Part shown: piece after piece, positions 53,124 to 62,624 of the stretch
Layout: every line of letters starts with the position of its first letter
Numbering within the stretch: position 1 is the stretch's first letter
From: Enterococcus faecalis
GTDB taxonomy: Bacteria; Bacillota; Bacilli; Lactobacillales; Enterococcaceae
Assembly (NCBI RefSeq): GCF_029024925.1
Contig: NZ_CP118962.1
Span: 470,501-534,500, forward strand
Length of the DNA: 64,000 nucleotides
Direction of reading: 5' to 3'
Translations under genes and position numbers: made by a program
The notes under the pieces: model-generated
What the model was told of the DNA's origin: nothing
Database searches by the model: none
What the model saw: only the letters and a program-made list of their open reading frames with translations

Positions 53124-55831
53124 AATTACTTGCAGTAGAGATTGTGGGCTTTGGAAAATGGCAACAACAGAAAATTACATTTGAATCTGGTAATCAATTG
53201 CTGTACGGCGCAAATGAAGTTGGCAAGTCCACATTGTATCAATTCATTCAAGCAATGCTGTTTGGTTTTCCCACAAAGGGTAAAAGAAAACGCGATTACG
53301 CACCTAAAAATGGTGGTTCGTATGGTGGTCGTTTGTGGTTGGCACATCCTGTGTTTGGGGAAGTTCAAGTCGAGCGTTTTAAAGAAAAAAATAAAGGGCA
53401 AGCAATCATTTATTATCAACAACAAATGGGGGATGAAAAAACCTTACAGCAAATGTTACATCCGCTAACGAAAAAGTTATTTCAAGAGGTTTTTACTTTC
53501 CAACAAGAACAATTAATTACGAGTGACAAGTTGACAGAAGAGGAACTGCAAACATCCTTGTTAGCCATTGGTGTTTCTGGTAGTCAACAACTTTTGATTT
53601 ACCGAAATGCGTACTTTAAAGAAGCACAAAAAATCTTTAAAGGTAAAGGACAGCAGCCATTACTCAATCAGAAGTTGGCGGCTTATCAAGAACTAAAAGA
53701 GCAAATTCAAGAGAAAGAAGCGCAGCAACAAACTTTTCAACAATTAGAAGAAACGATTCGCGAAACAGAACAACGGCGAGTGACACTGCAACAGCAATTA
53801 AAAGGAACGCAACAGGGCTTGTTACAGGTTGCGGAACAGCAACGTCACTTTCCCTTGTACGAAGAATGGCAGTCGCTACCTGAAGAAACAGAGAACGTTG
53901 TTTTTGTAAAAGAAGACCAAGTTCAATTAGAAGAAACCTTTCAAGAATATATGTACCTAGATAAAGAACGACAACGTTTGACCAAAGAGTTATCTCTTCA
54001 GTCAGAAGCGCTCGATGTTCCAGAAGGCTATGCTTTTTACCTAGAACAAGAAGCATTGATTCAACAATTGTTGAATCAACGCTATGATATGCAACAATTG
54101 ATGACGGAATCGGAATGGATGACCCAAACCTTTGAGCAAAATCGTCAAGAAATGGTCCTTTTAGAGAACGAATGGTCATGGTCGCCTGAACGACCACCAC
54201 AGCTTTTTTATGACAACGAAACCGTTCAAAAGTGGCGCCAACAACAAGTTGCGTATACGCAAGCTCTTCAAAAAGGACAAGAACAGAAAGCATTCTTGGC
54301 TTCTCAAATTGAAAATCTGGAAGACCAGTTAACGGATTTTGAAAAAGCGCATGCCGCATTTTTTGGTGAAGCGACGCGTGCCCAAAAAGCGCAGAAAACA
54401 AGTCAACCACTTTGGTTATTGCTAGGAAGTATCCTTGCATTACTCGGTTTCTTTTTGCCAAGCCCTTTAAAATGGGGCCTAGTTCTCGTGGGAGTTAGTT
54501 TTATCGCGAAAGAAGTGCTTAGCTACGCTACTAGAAAAGAAGCTTCCTCTGATGAAGTGAAAGAAGAGTGGCAGACGAAACTTTCGCAACTAGATTATTT
54601 AAATGAACAGTTCCAACAAGCGCTGAATCAAGAACGTGAGGCACAACTGCAAGTGGAACAACTTGAACAAGCAGTAGCGGAGCAAGCCCAAGTCCATCAA
54701 TTAGGAAAAATGAATCAAATTGATACTTTAATGAATCAGCGGGAATTGATTACGCGCTATTTATTGCTTGTTCAAACAAATGAAGAACTCATGAGTCAAT
54801 TGAAGGAAAATCAACAAAAACGCCAAGTATTTGAAGAACAAGTCGTCCCATTGATGACGCATTTACCCTTGCAAGGAAAGAGCCTTTCCGAAAAGTTACA
54901 CTTTTTAGAAGGATTTGCTGAAGAAATGGAGAAGGTTCGCTTTTCTCAAGAGTATCAAGCAGATGGCTATCTCAAACAGCAGTTACGAGAGTTGAAAACT
55001 AAACAGCAAGAAGCATTAACACGAATTCAGCCTTTACTAATTCGTTATCGGATTCTATCAATCGCTGATGTTCCAAGTAGGATTCAACAGCTGACCACTC
55101 AGCAAGCTCAAGTTGGTCGTGGGCAAGAATTAGCGACACAATTAGGCAATCTGTTTCCAGAAGCGGTAACAGAAGCAACGTTAAAAGACCGTTCTTTACA
55201 ACTGGCGCAGCAACAAGCACTGGAAGAAAGTCAGTTAAATAAAATACAAGAACAGTATCAAGCGTTGATTTATGAAAAACAACAATTAATGACGGATGGT
55301 ACCTTAGATGAGTTGTATCAACGACAAGCAATTTTAAAAGCGGAAATCAAAGAACTAGCTCAACGTTGGTCTGGGTATCAACTAGCGGGACAACTGTTAA
55401 TGGACCTATTAACAGAGCTTTCGGAACAACAATTGCCCAGCTTATTACAGTATGCATCAAGCTACTTTGCACTTTTAACAAATCAGCGTTATCAATCAAT
55501 CCAAGTAGCCGAAGGTCAACTAGTTGCGGTGACGAAAGAACAAGAAATGTTTTATTTACATGAATTATCAACTGGCACTAAAGATCAATTGATGATGGCT
55601 GTTCGTTTTGCCTTTTTAGCAGTCCAAGGCGAGCAACTGATTTGTCCAATTATCATTGATGATGGCTGGTTACACTATGATCATCAAAGAAAAGCCCAAT
55701 TAGCTGAATTATTTACTAAATTTGGTCAAAAACAGCAAGTCATTTGTTTTTCTTCTGACCAAGAAATGGTAAGCTATTATCAGGACTTACAACAAAGAGT
55801 AATTGCGTTAGAAGGAGGAAGCGTCAAGTGA
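53120..55831 (+). CDS. yhaN: YhaN-like AAA ATPase (SbcC/Rad50 relative)
   Basis: This 903-residue SMC-like ATPase starts with the Rad50-type pattern and Walker A YGANEVGKST at about residues 29-38. Two long glutamine-rich coiled coils run from about 190 to 420 and 475 to 800. They are separated by a hydrophobic patch at about 430-465 (WLLLGSILALLGFFLPSPLKW) that may be membrane-associated. The signature HELSTGTKDQLMMAVRFAF and Walker B ICPIIIDDGW close the head. It pairs with YhaO in a Mre11-Rad50-like complex. Unlike SbcC it lacks the zinc hook and has the membrane segment instead, as in YhaN. Confidence 0.92.
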   Translation: MKLLAVEIVGFGKWQQQKITFESGNQLLYGANEVGKSTLYQFIQAMLFGFPTKGKRKRDYAPKNGGSYGGRLWLAHPVFGEVQVERFKEKNKGQAIIYYQQQMGDEKTLQQMLHPLTKKLFQEVFTFQQEQLITSDKLTEEELQTSLLAIGVSGSQQLLIYRNAYFKEAQKIFKGKGQQPLLNQKLAAYQELKEQIQEKEAQQQTFQQLEETIRETEQRRVTLQQQLKGTQQGLLQVAEQQRHFPLYEEWQSLPEETENVVFVKEDQVQLEETFQEYMYLDKERQRLTKELSLQSEALDVPEGYAFYLEQEALIQQLLNQRYDMQQLMTESEWMTQTFEQNRQEMVLLENEWSWSPERPPQLFYDNETVQKWRQQQVAYTQALQKGQEQKAFLASQIENLEDQLTDFEKAHAAFFGEATRAQKAQKTSQPLWLLLGSILALLGFFLPSPLKWGLVLVGVSFIAKEVLSYATRKEASSDEVKEEWQTKLSQLDYLNEQFQQALNQEREAQLQVEQLEQAVAEQAQVHQLGKMNQIDTLMNQRELITRYLLLVQTNEELMSQLKENQQKRQVFEEQVVPLMTHLPLQGKSLSEKLHFLEGFAEEMEKVRFSQEYQADGYLKQQLRELKTKQQEALTRIQPLLIRYRILSIADVPSRIQQLTTQQAQVGRGQELATQLGNLFPEAVTEATLKDRSLQLAQQQALEESQLNKIQEQYQALIYEKQQLMTDGTLDELYQRQAILKAEIKELAQRWSGYQLAGQLLMDLLTELSEQQLPSLLQYASSYFALLTNQRYQSIQVAEGQLVAVTKEQEMFYLHELSTGTKDQLMMAVRFAFLAVQGEQLICPIIIDDGWLHYDHQRKAQLAELFTKFGQKQQVICFSSDQEMVSYYQDLQQRVIALEGGSVK

Positions 55832-56772
55832 AAAAATTACGTGAATTAACAGTAGAAGAACTTTTTGAATCATTTGTTCTAATTAAAAATGCCGATGTAC
55901 GTGTAGCTAAAAATGGGAAAAAGTTTATTGCCTTTACCTTTCAAGACACATCTGGCACGATTGACGGAAAATATTGGGACGCCTCTGAGGATGAAATTAC
56001 ACGGTTTACTGCGGGAAACGTTGTTTTACTGAATGGGAAACGAGAAGTTTATCAAAATAAACCCCAAGTAAAAATTTTACACATGCGTTTAGCGACAGCA
56101 GAGGAACCAAGCCAGCCAAGTTTATATATGGAACGAGCGCCTTTGAAAAAAGAAGAGATGGTCGAGGAAATCAATCAAGTGATTTTTGAGATTACCAATG
56201 CTTATTGGAATCGTATTGTGCGCTATCTCATGACGAAATACCAACAAGAATTTTATGAATTTCCTGCAGCCAAACGGAACCATCATGCTTTTGCGAATGG
56301 CTTAGCTTACCACACTGTCTCAATGTTGCGCCTAGGCAAAGCAATTGCTAAGGAATATCCTGAAATTAACACGTCACTATTATACGCGGGGATTATTTTA
56401 CATGACTTAGGAAAAGTTTTAGAGTTATCTGGCGCTATTACGACAGAATATACGGTGGCAGGGAACTTAATTGGTCATTTAGTTTTGGTGGATGAGGAAA
56501 TTACCAAGGCGTGTTTGGCTTTGAAAATTGATGATCGAGAAGAAGACGTTGTCGTTCTTCGGCACATGGTCTTAGCCCACCATGGATTGTTGGAATATGG
56601 CTCACCTGTGCGACCAAGAATTATGGAAGCGGAAATCTTACATCAAATTGATACCATGGATGCGTCCATTCAAATGATGCTAGGGGCAATTCGTCAAACA
56701 CAGCCTGGGGAGTATACGGAACGAATCTTTGGTTTAGATAACCGCAGTTTCTATGTTCCAAAAGATAAATAA
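55828..56772 (+). CDS. yhaM: 3'-5' exoribonuclease YhaM
   Basis: This 314-residue nuclease has an N-terminal OB-fold (DVRVAKNGKKFIAFTFQDTSGTIDGKYWD) and an HD domain: HHAFANGLAYHTVSMLRLGK, then ILHDLGKVLELSGAITTEYTVAGNLIGH with the metal-binding HD pair, and MVLAHHG. YhaM degrades RNA and single-stranded DNA from the 3' end. The start is GTG at 55828, overlapping the end of yhaN by 4 bases. The three genes yhaO, yhaN and yhaM thus form one coupled operon, ended by the terminator at 56772. Confidence 0.94.
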   Translation: MKKLRELTVEELFESFVLIKNADVRVAKNGKKFIAFTFQDTSGTIDGKYWDASEDEITRFTAGNVVLLNGKREVYQNKPQVKILHMRLATAEEPSQPSLYMERAPLKKEEMVEEINQVIFEITNAYWNRIVRYLMTKYQQEFYEFPAAKRNHHAFANGLAYHTVSMLRLGKAIAKEYPEINTSLLYAGIILHDLGKVLELSGAITTEYTVAGNLIGHLVLVDEEITKACLALKIDDREEDVVVLRHMVLAHHGLLEYGSPVRPRIMEAEILHQIDTMDASIQMMLGAIRQTQPGEYTERIFGLDNRSFYVPKDK

Positions 56773-56812
56773 AAAAAGGGAGTGGTCAATCGACCACTCT
56801 CTTTTTTATGCT
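56772..56812. terminator. Bidirectional terminator between yhaM and prsA
   Basis: AAAAAAGGGAGTGGTC pairs with GACCACTCTCTTTTTT around a 4-base loop, giving U tails in both directions. Confidence 0.92.
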
Positions 56813-57840
56813 TATTTAGAAGAAGATTCTGTTGTTTTGCTTGAAGAATCTGTTGCTTTTTCAGAGTCGCTTGTTTTGGTATCGCTTGTTTTAGAATCAC
56901 TTGATTTTGATTCTTTTTTCTCTGAAGAAGCGCTTGAAGATTCAGTTTGCATGTAGCCTGCTAAAGCGTTCTTGAAGGCATCATCTTTAATTTTCACATT
57001 GGCCGCTTTTAATTCGTCACTAATGACTTTCGAAACAAATGTTTGATCGGCTAATTTTGTTTCTTCAGCAATTTTCTTGATCTCTTTTTCATAAGGTTTC
57101 ATGTCATTGCCTTTTGCTTTGTTTTTCGTCATTTTCACTACATAGTAGGTTGTTTGGTAGGTTTGCATATTTGTTGCAGCAATTGGTTCTGACACTTCGC
57201 CATCTTTTAATTTGAAGGCAGCTTCTTTAACTTCGGCAGGAACAGTTGTTGCTTGTGAATCAAATTTAATTTTACCGCCATCTTTTTTCGTAGCAGCATC
57301 TGTTGATTTTTCTTTAGCAATTTTTGTGAAATCGCCGCCGTCAGTGATTTCTTTCTTGACAGCTTTGGCATCATCTTCTGAAGCAACTTGGATAATTTGT
57401 GCTTCTACTTCTGGATGGAAACTTGCCCAAGCTGTTTTTAAGTCTTCATCTGTAATTTTTAAGTGGGCTTTTAGACCTGCATCATAGGCTGCTCTTTGTT
57501 TTAACTGTTTCTTGAATGTTTTTTCAGTTAAACCAGCTTGTTTTAATGCATCAGAGAACTTTCCACCTTGTGCTTCTACTTGTTCTTTGGCTTCGTCAAA
57601 GTTTTTTTGAATATCTTTGTCAGTTACTTTGTCGCCATATTTTTCTTCAAAGACTTTATAAATAACCATTTGGCTAAACGCTTGTTGGCTAGTGCTTTGT
57701 TCTTTAATTTGGTTATAAAAATCATCAACAGTAATTGTTGAACCTTTCATTGTTGCGATATCTTTTGAACCGCTTGAACACGCTGCTAAACTAAAAACGG
57801 CCATTGCGCCCGCTGCAGCTAAGATTAGTTTTTTCTTCAT
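56812..57840 (-). CDS. prsA: Foldase lipoprotein PrsA (peptidyl-prolyl isomerase)
   Basis: This 342-residue lipoprotein helps exported proteins fold at the membrane-wall interface. The signal peptide ends in FSLAAC, with Cys21 acylated. N-terminal helical chaperone parts flank a parvulin-type domain (about residues 140-235, VEAQIIQVASEDDAKAVKKEI through KLKDGEVSEPI). A low-complexity tail of about 45 residues rich in Ser, Lys, Thr and Asp ends the protein. The ATG at 57840 is 9 bases from AGGAG; a GTG upstream touches the site. The extended -10 at 57884 may be its promoter. Secreted PBPs such as PbpF nearby are plausible clients. Confidence 0.95.
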   Translation of the reverse strand: MKKKLILAAAGAMAVFSLAACSSGSKDIATMKGSTITVDDFYNQIKEQSTSQQAFSQMVIYKVFEEKYGDKVTDKDIQKNFDEAKEQVEAQGGKFSDALKQAGLTEKTFKKQLKQRAAYDAGLKAHLKITDEDLKTAWASFHPEVEAQIIQVASEDDAKAVKKEITDGGDFTKIAKEKSTDAATKKDGGKIKFDSQATTVPAEVKEAAFKLKDGEVSEPIAATNMQTYQTTYYVVKMTKNKAKGNDMKPYEKEIKKIAEETKLADQTFVSKVISDELKAANVKIKDDAFKNALAGYMQTESSSASSEKKESKSSDSKTSDTKTSDSEKATDSSSKTTESSSK

Positions 57841-57883
57841 TCTCTTATGCACTCCTGTTTTTTTTAGTTTTATTTCTGTTATA

Positions 57884-57892
57884 ACTATACCA
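57884..57892 (-). promoter_or_regulatory. Extended -10 promoter of prsA
   Basis: On the minus strand TGGTATAGT (extended -10) lies 44 bases before the ATG; no good -35 hexamer is visible. Confidence 0.45.
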
Positions 57893-58003
57893 TACCTTAT
57901 TTTGAAAAAGAAAGAGTCTCAGGCATAGTTTCAAACAAAATTCGTATTTACGTCACACTTTTTATTTTTTTAATAACAAAAGAAATAATTAACATAAAAG
58001 ACT

Positions 58004-58348
58004 TTACTTTTGCTTGTTGGTTTGTGTGTCAGGTAATTCAGCCGTGATTTTAGCAATTTGTTCTTTAATTTGAGCAATCCGAGGTTCCGCTTGGAATTTG
58101 AAATCAGTGATTTCTTGTTGCAGGTCTTTTGAAAATTCAGTTGCCAGTGGAACGTTTTCTTCGACAACTGCCAAATTTCGTTGCACCTGATCCCAGTCAT
58201 TCGTGACTTGATTTTTCAGTGAACGATAGTCCTCTAGCTCATTGATTAAATGTTGGCGTGTTTCTTTCCCGCTTCTTGGAGCAGCCAACAAGCCGCCAAT
58301 GGTACCAGCAGCTGCACCAAAAAAGAGACCTTTAATAAATTTTTTCAT
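58004..58348 (-). CDS. YtxH domain-containing protein
   Basis: This 114-residue protein has the YtxH pattern: a short glycine-rich hydrophobic N-terminus (KKFIKGLFFGAAAGTIGGLLAAPRSGKETRQHL) followed by a long helical, charged tail. YtxH proteins are membrane-anchored and stress-linked in bacilli. Its ATG follows the stop codon of the HIT gene directly, with the ribosome site (AGGTG) inside that gene, so the two are coupled. B. subtilis has a similar YtxH-type gene (yhaH) next to hit. Confidence 0.87.
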   Translation of the reverse strand: MKKFIKGLFFGAAAGTIGGLLAAPRSGKETRQHLINELEDYRSLKNQVTNDWDQVQRNLAVVEENVPLATEFSKDLQQEITDFKFQAEPRIAQIKEQIAKITAELPDTQTNKQK

Positions 58349-58774
58349 TTAGTTCACCTGCTTTGCAATGGTCTCAGCAATTTCTTGCATCGCTTCGGCG
58401 GAATAGTCCTCTTGATGGTTGCCAAAATGAATAGAGAAATCATCTTCTTTTGAATAACGGGGAATCAAATGAACGTGGGAATGGAAAACGGATTGATAAG
58501 CCACTTCCTTATTGTTATTTAAAATGTTTAATCCTTCCATTTCTGGAAAAGCTTTTTCTAATGCTCGTGCTACTTTAGGAATACGAGCAAAGACGTCGCT
58601 TGCTAAAACGTCATTATATTCAAAAATATCAGCAACGTGTTGTTTTGGAATCATTAAGGTATGCCCTTTGGTCACTTGTGTAATGTCTAAAAACGCGTAG
58701 ACTTTCTCGTCTTCATAGACTTTATAACTTGGGATTTCGCCGTTGATAATTTTACAAAAAATACAATCATTCAT
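58349..58774 (-). CDS. hit: HIT family protein
   Basis: This 141-residue nucleotide-binding protein has the Hint-branch pattern CIFCKIINGEIPSYKVYEDEKVYAFLDI and the histidine triad HSHVHLIPRY at about residues 97-106. Zinc-site cysteines sit in the CIFC start. Hint proteins hydrolyse AMP-lysine or similar phosphoramidates. It is divergent from ecsA and cotranscribed with the YtxH gene, the same arrangement as hit-ecsA in B. subtilis. Confidence 0.94.
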   Translation of the reverse strand: MNDCIFCKIINGEIPSYKVYEDEKVYAFLDITQVTKGHTLMIPKQHVADIFEYNDVLASDVFARIPKVARALEKAFPEMEGLNILNNNKEVAYQSVFHSHVHLIPRYSKEDDFSIHFGNHQEDYSAEAMQEIAETIAKQVN

Positions 58775-58989
58775 GAAAAATTCCTCTTTTCTCTAGGTTC
58801 TTTCCTTTACTTTACCACAAGTTGATTTCTCTGTGGATGAAAAAGTACGTGAGTTCGCTAAAAAGTTCGTTTCATTTCGTGTATAATAAGAGAAAGAAAA
58901 AAATCCATTTAATTAAGGGAGTAATTTTTGAATTCTTGGTTCGCTTAGGGTTTAATAATGGTAGAGAGAATAGGTTGGAGGCAAAAGAA

Positions 58990-59727
58990 ATGAGCTTAAC
59001 AATTGAACATTTAACAGGAGGTTACGGCCATATTCCTGTCTTAAAAGATATTAATTTTGACGTCAAGTCTGGTGAAATGGTTGGTTTAATCGGCTTGAAT
59101 GGTGCGGGGAAAAGTACCACCATCAAAAATATTATTGGGTTACTTACGCCGCAAAAAGGCAAAATTATGATTGACGGGGAAACATTGCAACAAGCCCCTG
59201 AAGAATATCGTAAAAAAATCGGGTATATTCCGGAAACACCTTCTTTATATGAAGAATTAACATTGAAAGAGCATATCGAAGTAACGGCCTTGGCTTATGA
59301 TATTCCATTAGAAGAAGCGTTCAAACGAGCAGAACCATTACTAAAAACGTTCCGTTTAGACAATAAATTGGAATGGTTTCCTGCTAATTTTTCAAAAGGC
59401 ATGAAACAAAAAGTTATGGTACTTTGTGCATTCTTAATTGAACCGAGTTTATATATTATTGATGAACCTTTTCTAGGCTTAGATCCTTTAGCAATTCATG
59501 CTTTATTAGAATTAATGGATACGATGCGTAAGCAAGGGGCAGCGATTTTAATGTCCACGCATATTTTAGCAACAGCTGAAAAATATTGTGATCGCTTTGT
59601 GGTGCTACACGAAGGGAAATTACGGGCAAACGGTACAATGGCTGAATTACGTGCAGAATTTAATTTACCAGAGTCTTCTTTAGATGATATTTATCTTGCC
59701 TTGACGAAGGAAGAAAAGGTGGGGTAA
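58990..59727 (+). CDS. ecsA: ABC transporter ATP-binding protein EcsA
   Basis: This 245-residue ATPase has Walker A GLNGAGKSTT (about 37-46), the variant signature FSKGMKQKVMVL, Walker B LYIIDEPFLGLD and the switch histidine in LMSTHILATAE. Best match is EcsA, whose complex with EcsB affects secretion, competence and cell-wall proteases in B. subtilis. The ATG at 58990 follows GGAGGC; earlier in-frame starts lie in an AT-rich leader of low coding quality. A TATAAT box at 58882-58887 is the likely -10. The ecsB gene begins one base after the stop. Confidence 0.92.
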   Translation: MSLTIEHLTGGYGHIPVLKDINFDVKSGEMVGLIGLNGAGKSTTIKNIIGLLTPQKGKIMIDGETLQQAPEEYRKKIGYIPETPSLYEELTLKEHIEVTALAYDIPLEEAFKRAEPLLKTFRLDNKLEWFPANFSKGMKQKVMVLCAFLIEPSLYIIDEPFLGLDPLAIHALLELMDTMRKQGAAILMSTHILATAEKYCDRFVVLHEGKLRANGTMAELRAEFNLPESSLDDIYLALTKEEKVG

Positions 59728-59728
59728 C

Positions 59729-60940
59729 ATGGGCGAAATTTTTAGTCAACGTTTGTCACGGCATTTCAAAAAAATGTCCAAGTACTTGCGCTATATTTTA
59801 AATGATCATTTTGTTTTAGTCTGTATGTTTTTATTAGGCGGATTAGGTCTGTACTATTCCCAGTTGTTAAAAGAATTACCTCGTGATTTTGTTTGGGGCA
59901 GACCGTTAATTCTATTGGGCTGGCTGCTACTCATTCAAGTTGGTAAGTTGGCTACTTTGACAGAAGAGCCAGACAAGGTGTTTTTATTACCAAAAGAAAA
60001 ACAATTCGCTGCTTATCTGAAACGAGCGCTGCGCTACTCTTTACTTTTACCGATTGTGGTCAGCTTTCTAGGAAGTGGCCTATTGATGCCGTTGATTGTA
60101 GTCACAACAGGTTGGTCGTTTCAAACCTTCTTTTTATTTTTGGTCATGCTAGTTTGTATGATTTATACACATCTTAGTTTACAAAGCTATGGGCTCTATC
60201 ATCTTTCGTCAACCACTTACCGTAGTTGGTGGTTTGTTTGGTTGATCAGTAGTCTCTTGATTATGACGGGAGCTATTTACTGGACGCCTTGGGTTGGTGT
60301 GATTGGTGGCATCATTCTGGCCGTTTGTTTATCGAGTATTTGGCAAAATAAGATGAAAAAGAGTTTCTTGGATTGGGAAAAAATGATCCAAAAAGAACAA
60401 AACAGAATGCATAGAATTTATAAATTCATTCAGCTGTTTACAGATATTCCTGAAGTGAGTAGTACAGTGAAACGCCGTAAATACTTAGATCCTCTCCTCG
60501 GAGTAGTCAAAAAAACATCTGAGAACACGTATGCTTACTTATTCATTCGGAGCTTTTTACGAGGTAGCGAATATAGCGGCTTATTGTTTCGTTTGATTTT
60601 GGTTGGTGGCGTGCTACTCTTCTTTTTACAAGAATTCTGGATTGCGTTGGTAGTTGCTTTATTGTTTGTCTATTTAATCGGGTTCCAGTTGATTCCCATG
60701 TACACGCAATTTGATTATATGGTGATGACACAGCTATATCCAATTTCAATAGAAAAAAAACAAGCAGCGATTCGCCGGTTAATTAGCGGCGCATTATCTG
60801 TTGCGGCCATTATTTTTGGTGGGATTGTCTGCCTTCGTTTAGGCAGTTTGCAAAATAGCTTGATCATTCTGGGTGCTTTAATTGTAGAAGTTGTGATTTT
60901 CACTAAAATGTATGTTCCAATGCGCTTGAATAAGTTATAA
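59729..60940 (+). CDS. ecsB: ABC transporter permease EcsB
   Basis: This 403-residue membrane protein has eight or more hydrophobic segments, with a cytoplasmic middle part (about residues 205-265, KKSFLDWEKMIQKEQNRMHRIYKFIQLFTDIPEV). This is the EcsB family pattern and length. It forms the membrane part of the Ecs transporter with the ATPase just upstream. The substrate is unknown, although links to peptide-pheromone and intramembrane proteolysis phenotypes are published for B. subtilis and E. faecalis relatives, as I recall. Confidence 0.92.
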   Translation: MGEIFSQRLSRHFKKMSKYLRYILNDHFVLVCMFLLGGLGLYYSQLLKELPRDFVWGRPLILLGWLLLIQVGKLATLTEEPDKVFLLPKEKQFAAYLKRALRYSLLLPIVVSFLGSGLLMPLIVVTTGWSFQTFFLFLVMLVCMIYTHLSLQSYGLYHLSSTTYRSWWFVWLISSLLIMTGAIYWTPWVGVIGGIILAVCLSSIWQNKMKKSFLDWEKMIQKEQNRMHRIYKFIQLFTDIPEVSSTVKRRKYLDPLLGVVKKTSENTYAYLFIRSFLRGSEYSGLLFRLILVGGVLLFFLQEFWIALVVALLFVYLIGFQLIPMYTQFDYMVMTQLYPISIEKKQAAIRRLISGALSVAAIIFGGIVCLRLGSLQNSLIILGALIVEVVIFTKMYVPMRLNKL

Positions 60941-60985
60941 AGATGAGAAAACCCAGCAAAATTTACAAAAGAACCACATAGAAGC

Positions 60986-61014
60986 TTGACGAAGCAAGGT
61001 TTGGCGACTAAAAT
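60986..61014 (+). promoter_or_regulatory. Promoter of the phosphotransferase gene
   Basis: TTGACG (60986-60991) and TAAAAT (61009-61014) are 17 bases apart, about 55 bases before the ATG. Confidence 0.6.
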
Positions 61015-61068
61015 GGTAATTGCTGTAAAAATTGCAATAAAATTGTGTTGAGATAGGAGATAATTTCC

Positions 61069-61848
61069 ATGGAATTTCAGTTGGATAAAGACTGGCGTCT
61101 GCAGCCGATAAAGGGCGCAACTGGTCAAACATACATGGGAATAAAAGAAACCGAGAAAGTGTTCATTAAACGAAACACTTCTCCACTTCTTGCAGCATTG
61201 TCTAAAGAAGGGTTAGCCCCGAAGATGATTTGGACAAAGCGGACAGCGAATGGCGACGTACTAACAGCCCAAGAATGGCTGGAAGGACGTTTGTTACATG
61301 CGGACGAAATTGGCAAACGCAATGACGTGATTGACGTGTTATACCAATTGCATCATTCCAATTTGCTGAAAGACATGTTGAAAAAAATTGGTGGCGAAGT
61401 TTGTACCCCGCTAACAATGTTGAAAGAGTATAAGCGTCAACTACCTAAAGAATTAAAACGAAACAGTTATTTAAAAGAAGTAATCACTTATTTATATAAT
61501 CATTTACCAGAATATCCAGAAACTAGTTATGTAGCTGTCCACGGCGATGTGAATCATCGGAATTGGTTAGTCTCGAATAATTATCTCTATTTAGTAGATT
61601 GGGATTCTGTGATGGTCGCGGACCCAGCGGTAGATTTAGGAATGATTTTGAGTCATTATGTCCCTCGTTCCGGTTGGAATCAATGGTTACTATCTTATGG
61701 TTTAATCCCGAATGAAAGTACGGTTCAACGAATTTATTGGTATGGTTTATTTAGCTTTTTACAAGAGATTGTTCGTCATCACCAAGAGGGCGAAAGAAGA
61801 GCAATGACTGCAGAAATTTTACAATTAAAACGAATGTTTAGTAGTTAA
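61069..61848 (+). CDS. Phosphotransferase (YtmP/aminoglycoside phosphotransferase fold)
   Basis: This 259-residue kinase-fold protein has a nucleotide loop region at the start, VFIKRNTSPLLAAL with the ATP lysine, the catalytic loop VAVHGDVNHRNWLV (HGDxxxRN) and the metal aspartate in YLVDWDSVMVADPAVDLG. It resembles YtmP of B. subtilis, which lies beside trmB (ytmQ) just as here. The group includes choline, thiamine and aminoglycoside kinases. It is probably a housekeeping small-molecule kinase and should not be taken as drug resistance. Confidence 0.88.
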   Translation: MEFQLDKDWRLQPIKGATGQTYMGIKETEKVFIKRNTSPLLAALSKEGLAPKMIWTKRTANGDVLTAQEWLEGRLLHADEIGKRNDVIDVLYQLHHSNLLKDMLKKIGGEVCTPLTMLKEYKRQLPKELKRNSYLKEVITYLYNHLPEYPETSYVAVHGDVNHRNWLVSNNYLYLVDWDSVMVADPAVDLGMILSHYVPRSGWNQWLLSYGLIPNESTVQRIYWYGLFSFLQEIVRHHQEGERRAMTAEILQLKRMFSS

Positions 61849-61867
61849 ACTAATTCATTTAACATCC

Positions 61868-61902
61868 ACACAGGCTGGCGAATTTCACCAGTCTGTTTTT
61901 AA
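61868..61902 (+). terminator. Terminator-like hairpin between ytmP-like gene and trmB
   Basis: CACAGGCTGG pairs imperfectly with CCAGTCTGT around a short loop and is followed by T's, 19 bases before trmB. Confidence 0.65.
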
Positions 61903-61920
61903 AAGAAAGGAATTTTAAAG

Positions 61921-62565
61921 ATGCGTGTAAGAAATAGACCCGGAGCAGCAGAATATATGGCAAAATATCCACAATATGTGGTAGAAGGTCCTGAAAAATG
62001 GCAAGGGAAATGGCAAGAACGTTTTGGCAATAATCATCCCATCCACATTGAAATTGGTTCAGGTAAAGGTCGTTTTATTTATGAAATGGCTAAAGCACAT
62101 CCTGAAATTAATTATATTGGTATCGATATGCAATTAAGTATTTTATCGATTGCATTAGATAAGCTAGTGGCCGAGCCGTTACCTAATCTACAGTTATTGC
62201 GAGTAGACGGCGAAGCATTAACAGAATATTTTGCTGAAAATGAAGTAGATTTAATCTATTTAAATTTTTCAGATCCTTGGCCAAAGAAAAAACATGAAAA
62301 ACGTCGTTTAACGTATAAAAACTTTTTAGCGACAGATGAAATTATCTTAAAACCAAATGGAGAAATTCATTTTAAAACGGATAATCAAGGGCTCTTCGAA
62401 TACTCATTAAGTAGCTTTTCTAAATATGGCATGATTATTGAACGTGTGTGGCTAGATTTGCATAATAGCGAGTTTGAAGGCAACATTATGACAGAATACG
62501 AAGAAAAATTTTCTAGTCGTGGTCAACGAATTTATCGAGTAGAAGCACGTTTTGTTGCAAAATAA
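61921..62565 (+). CDS. trmB: tRNA (guanine-N7-)-methyltransferase
   Basis: This 214-residue SAM enzyme makes 7-methylguanosine at position 46 of tRNA. The SAM loop is [27 protein letters not shown], and the TrmB signatures [18 protein letters not shown] and [15 protein letters not shown] are complete. Length fits Firmicute TrmB. The ribosome site AAAGGAA stands 8 bases before the ATG. Synteny with a YtmP-like gene matches B. subtilis. Confidence 0.96.
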   Translation: MRVRNRPGAAEYMAKYPQYVVEGPEKWQGKWQERFGNNHPIHIEIGSGKGRFIYEMAKAHPEINYIGIDMQLSILSIALDKLVAEPLPNLQLLRVDGEALTEYFAENEVDLIYLNFSDPWPKKKHEKRRLTYKNFLATDEIILKPNGEIHFKTDNQGLFEYSLSSFSKYGMIIERVWLDLHNSEFEGNIMTEYEEKFSSRGQRIYRVEARFVAK

Positions 62566-62614
62566 AAAAAAGCATTCCTTTATTTTAAGTGGAGGAATGC
62601 TTGTTTTTTATTAT
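62566..62614. terminator. Bidirectional terminator between trmB and the RpiR gene
   Basis: AAAAAGCATTCCT pairs with AGGAATGCTT and both ends carry A/T runs. Confidence 0.88.
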
Positions 62615-62624
62615 TTAAGAAAGC

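Noticed and set aside
53664-54461. A 265-codon minus-strand frame inside yhaN
   Set aside because: The glutamine- and glutamate-rich coiled coil of YhaN produces an open opposite frame; the translated product is a leucine/valine-rich shadow with no start signal.
58822-58989. N-terminal extension of EcsA by 56 residues
   Set aside because: The extension is Lys/Phe-rich, includes the likely promoter -10 box and has no ribosome site; the ATG at 58990 does.
61069-61848. Aminoglycoside phosphotransferase resistance gene
   Set aside because: Synteny with trmB and the sequence pattern match the housekeeping YtmP-like kinase.
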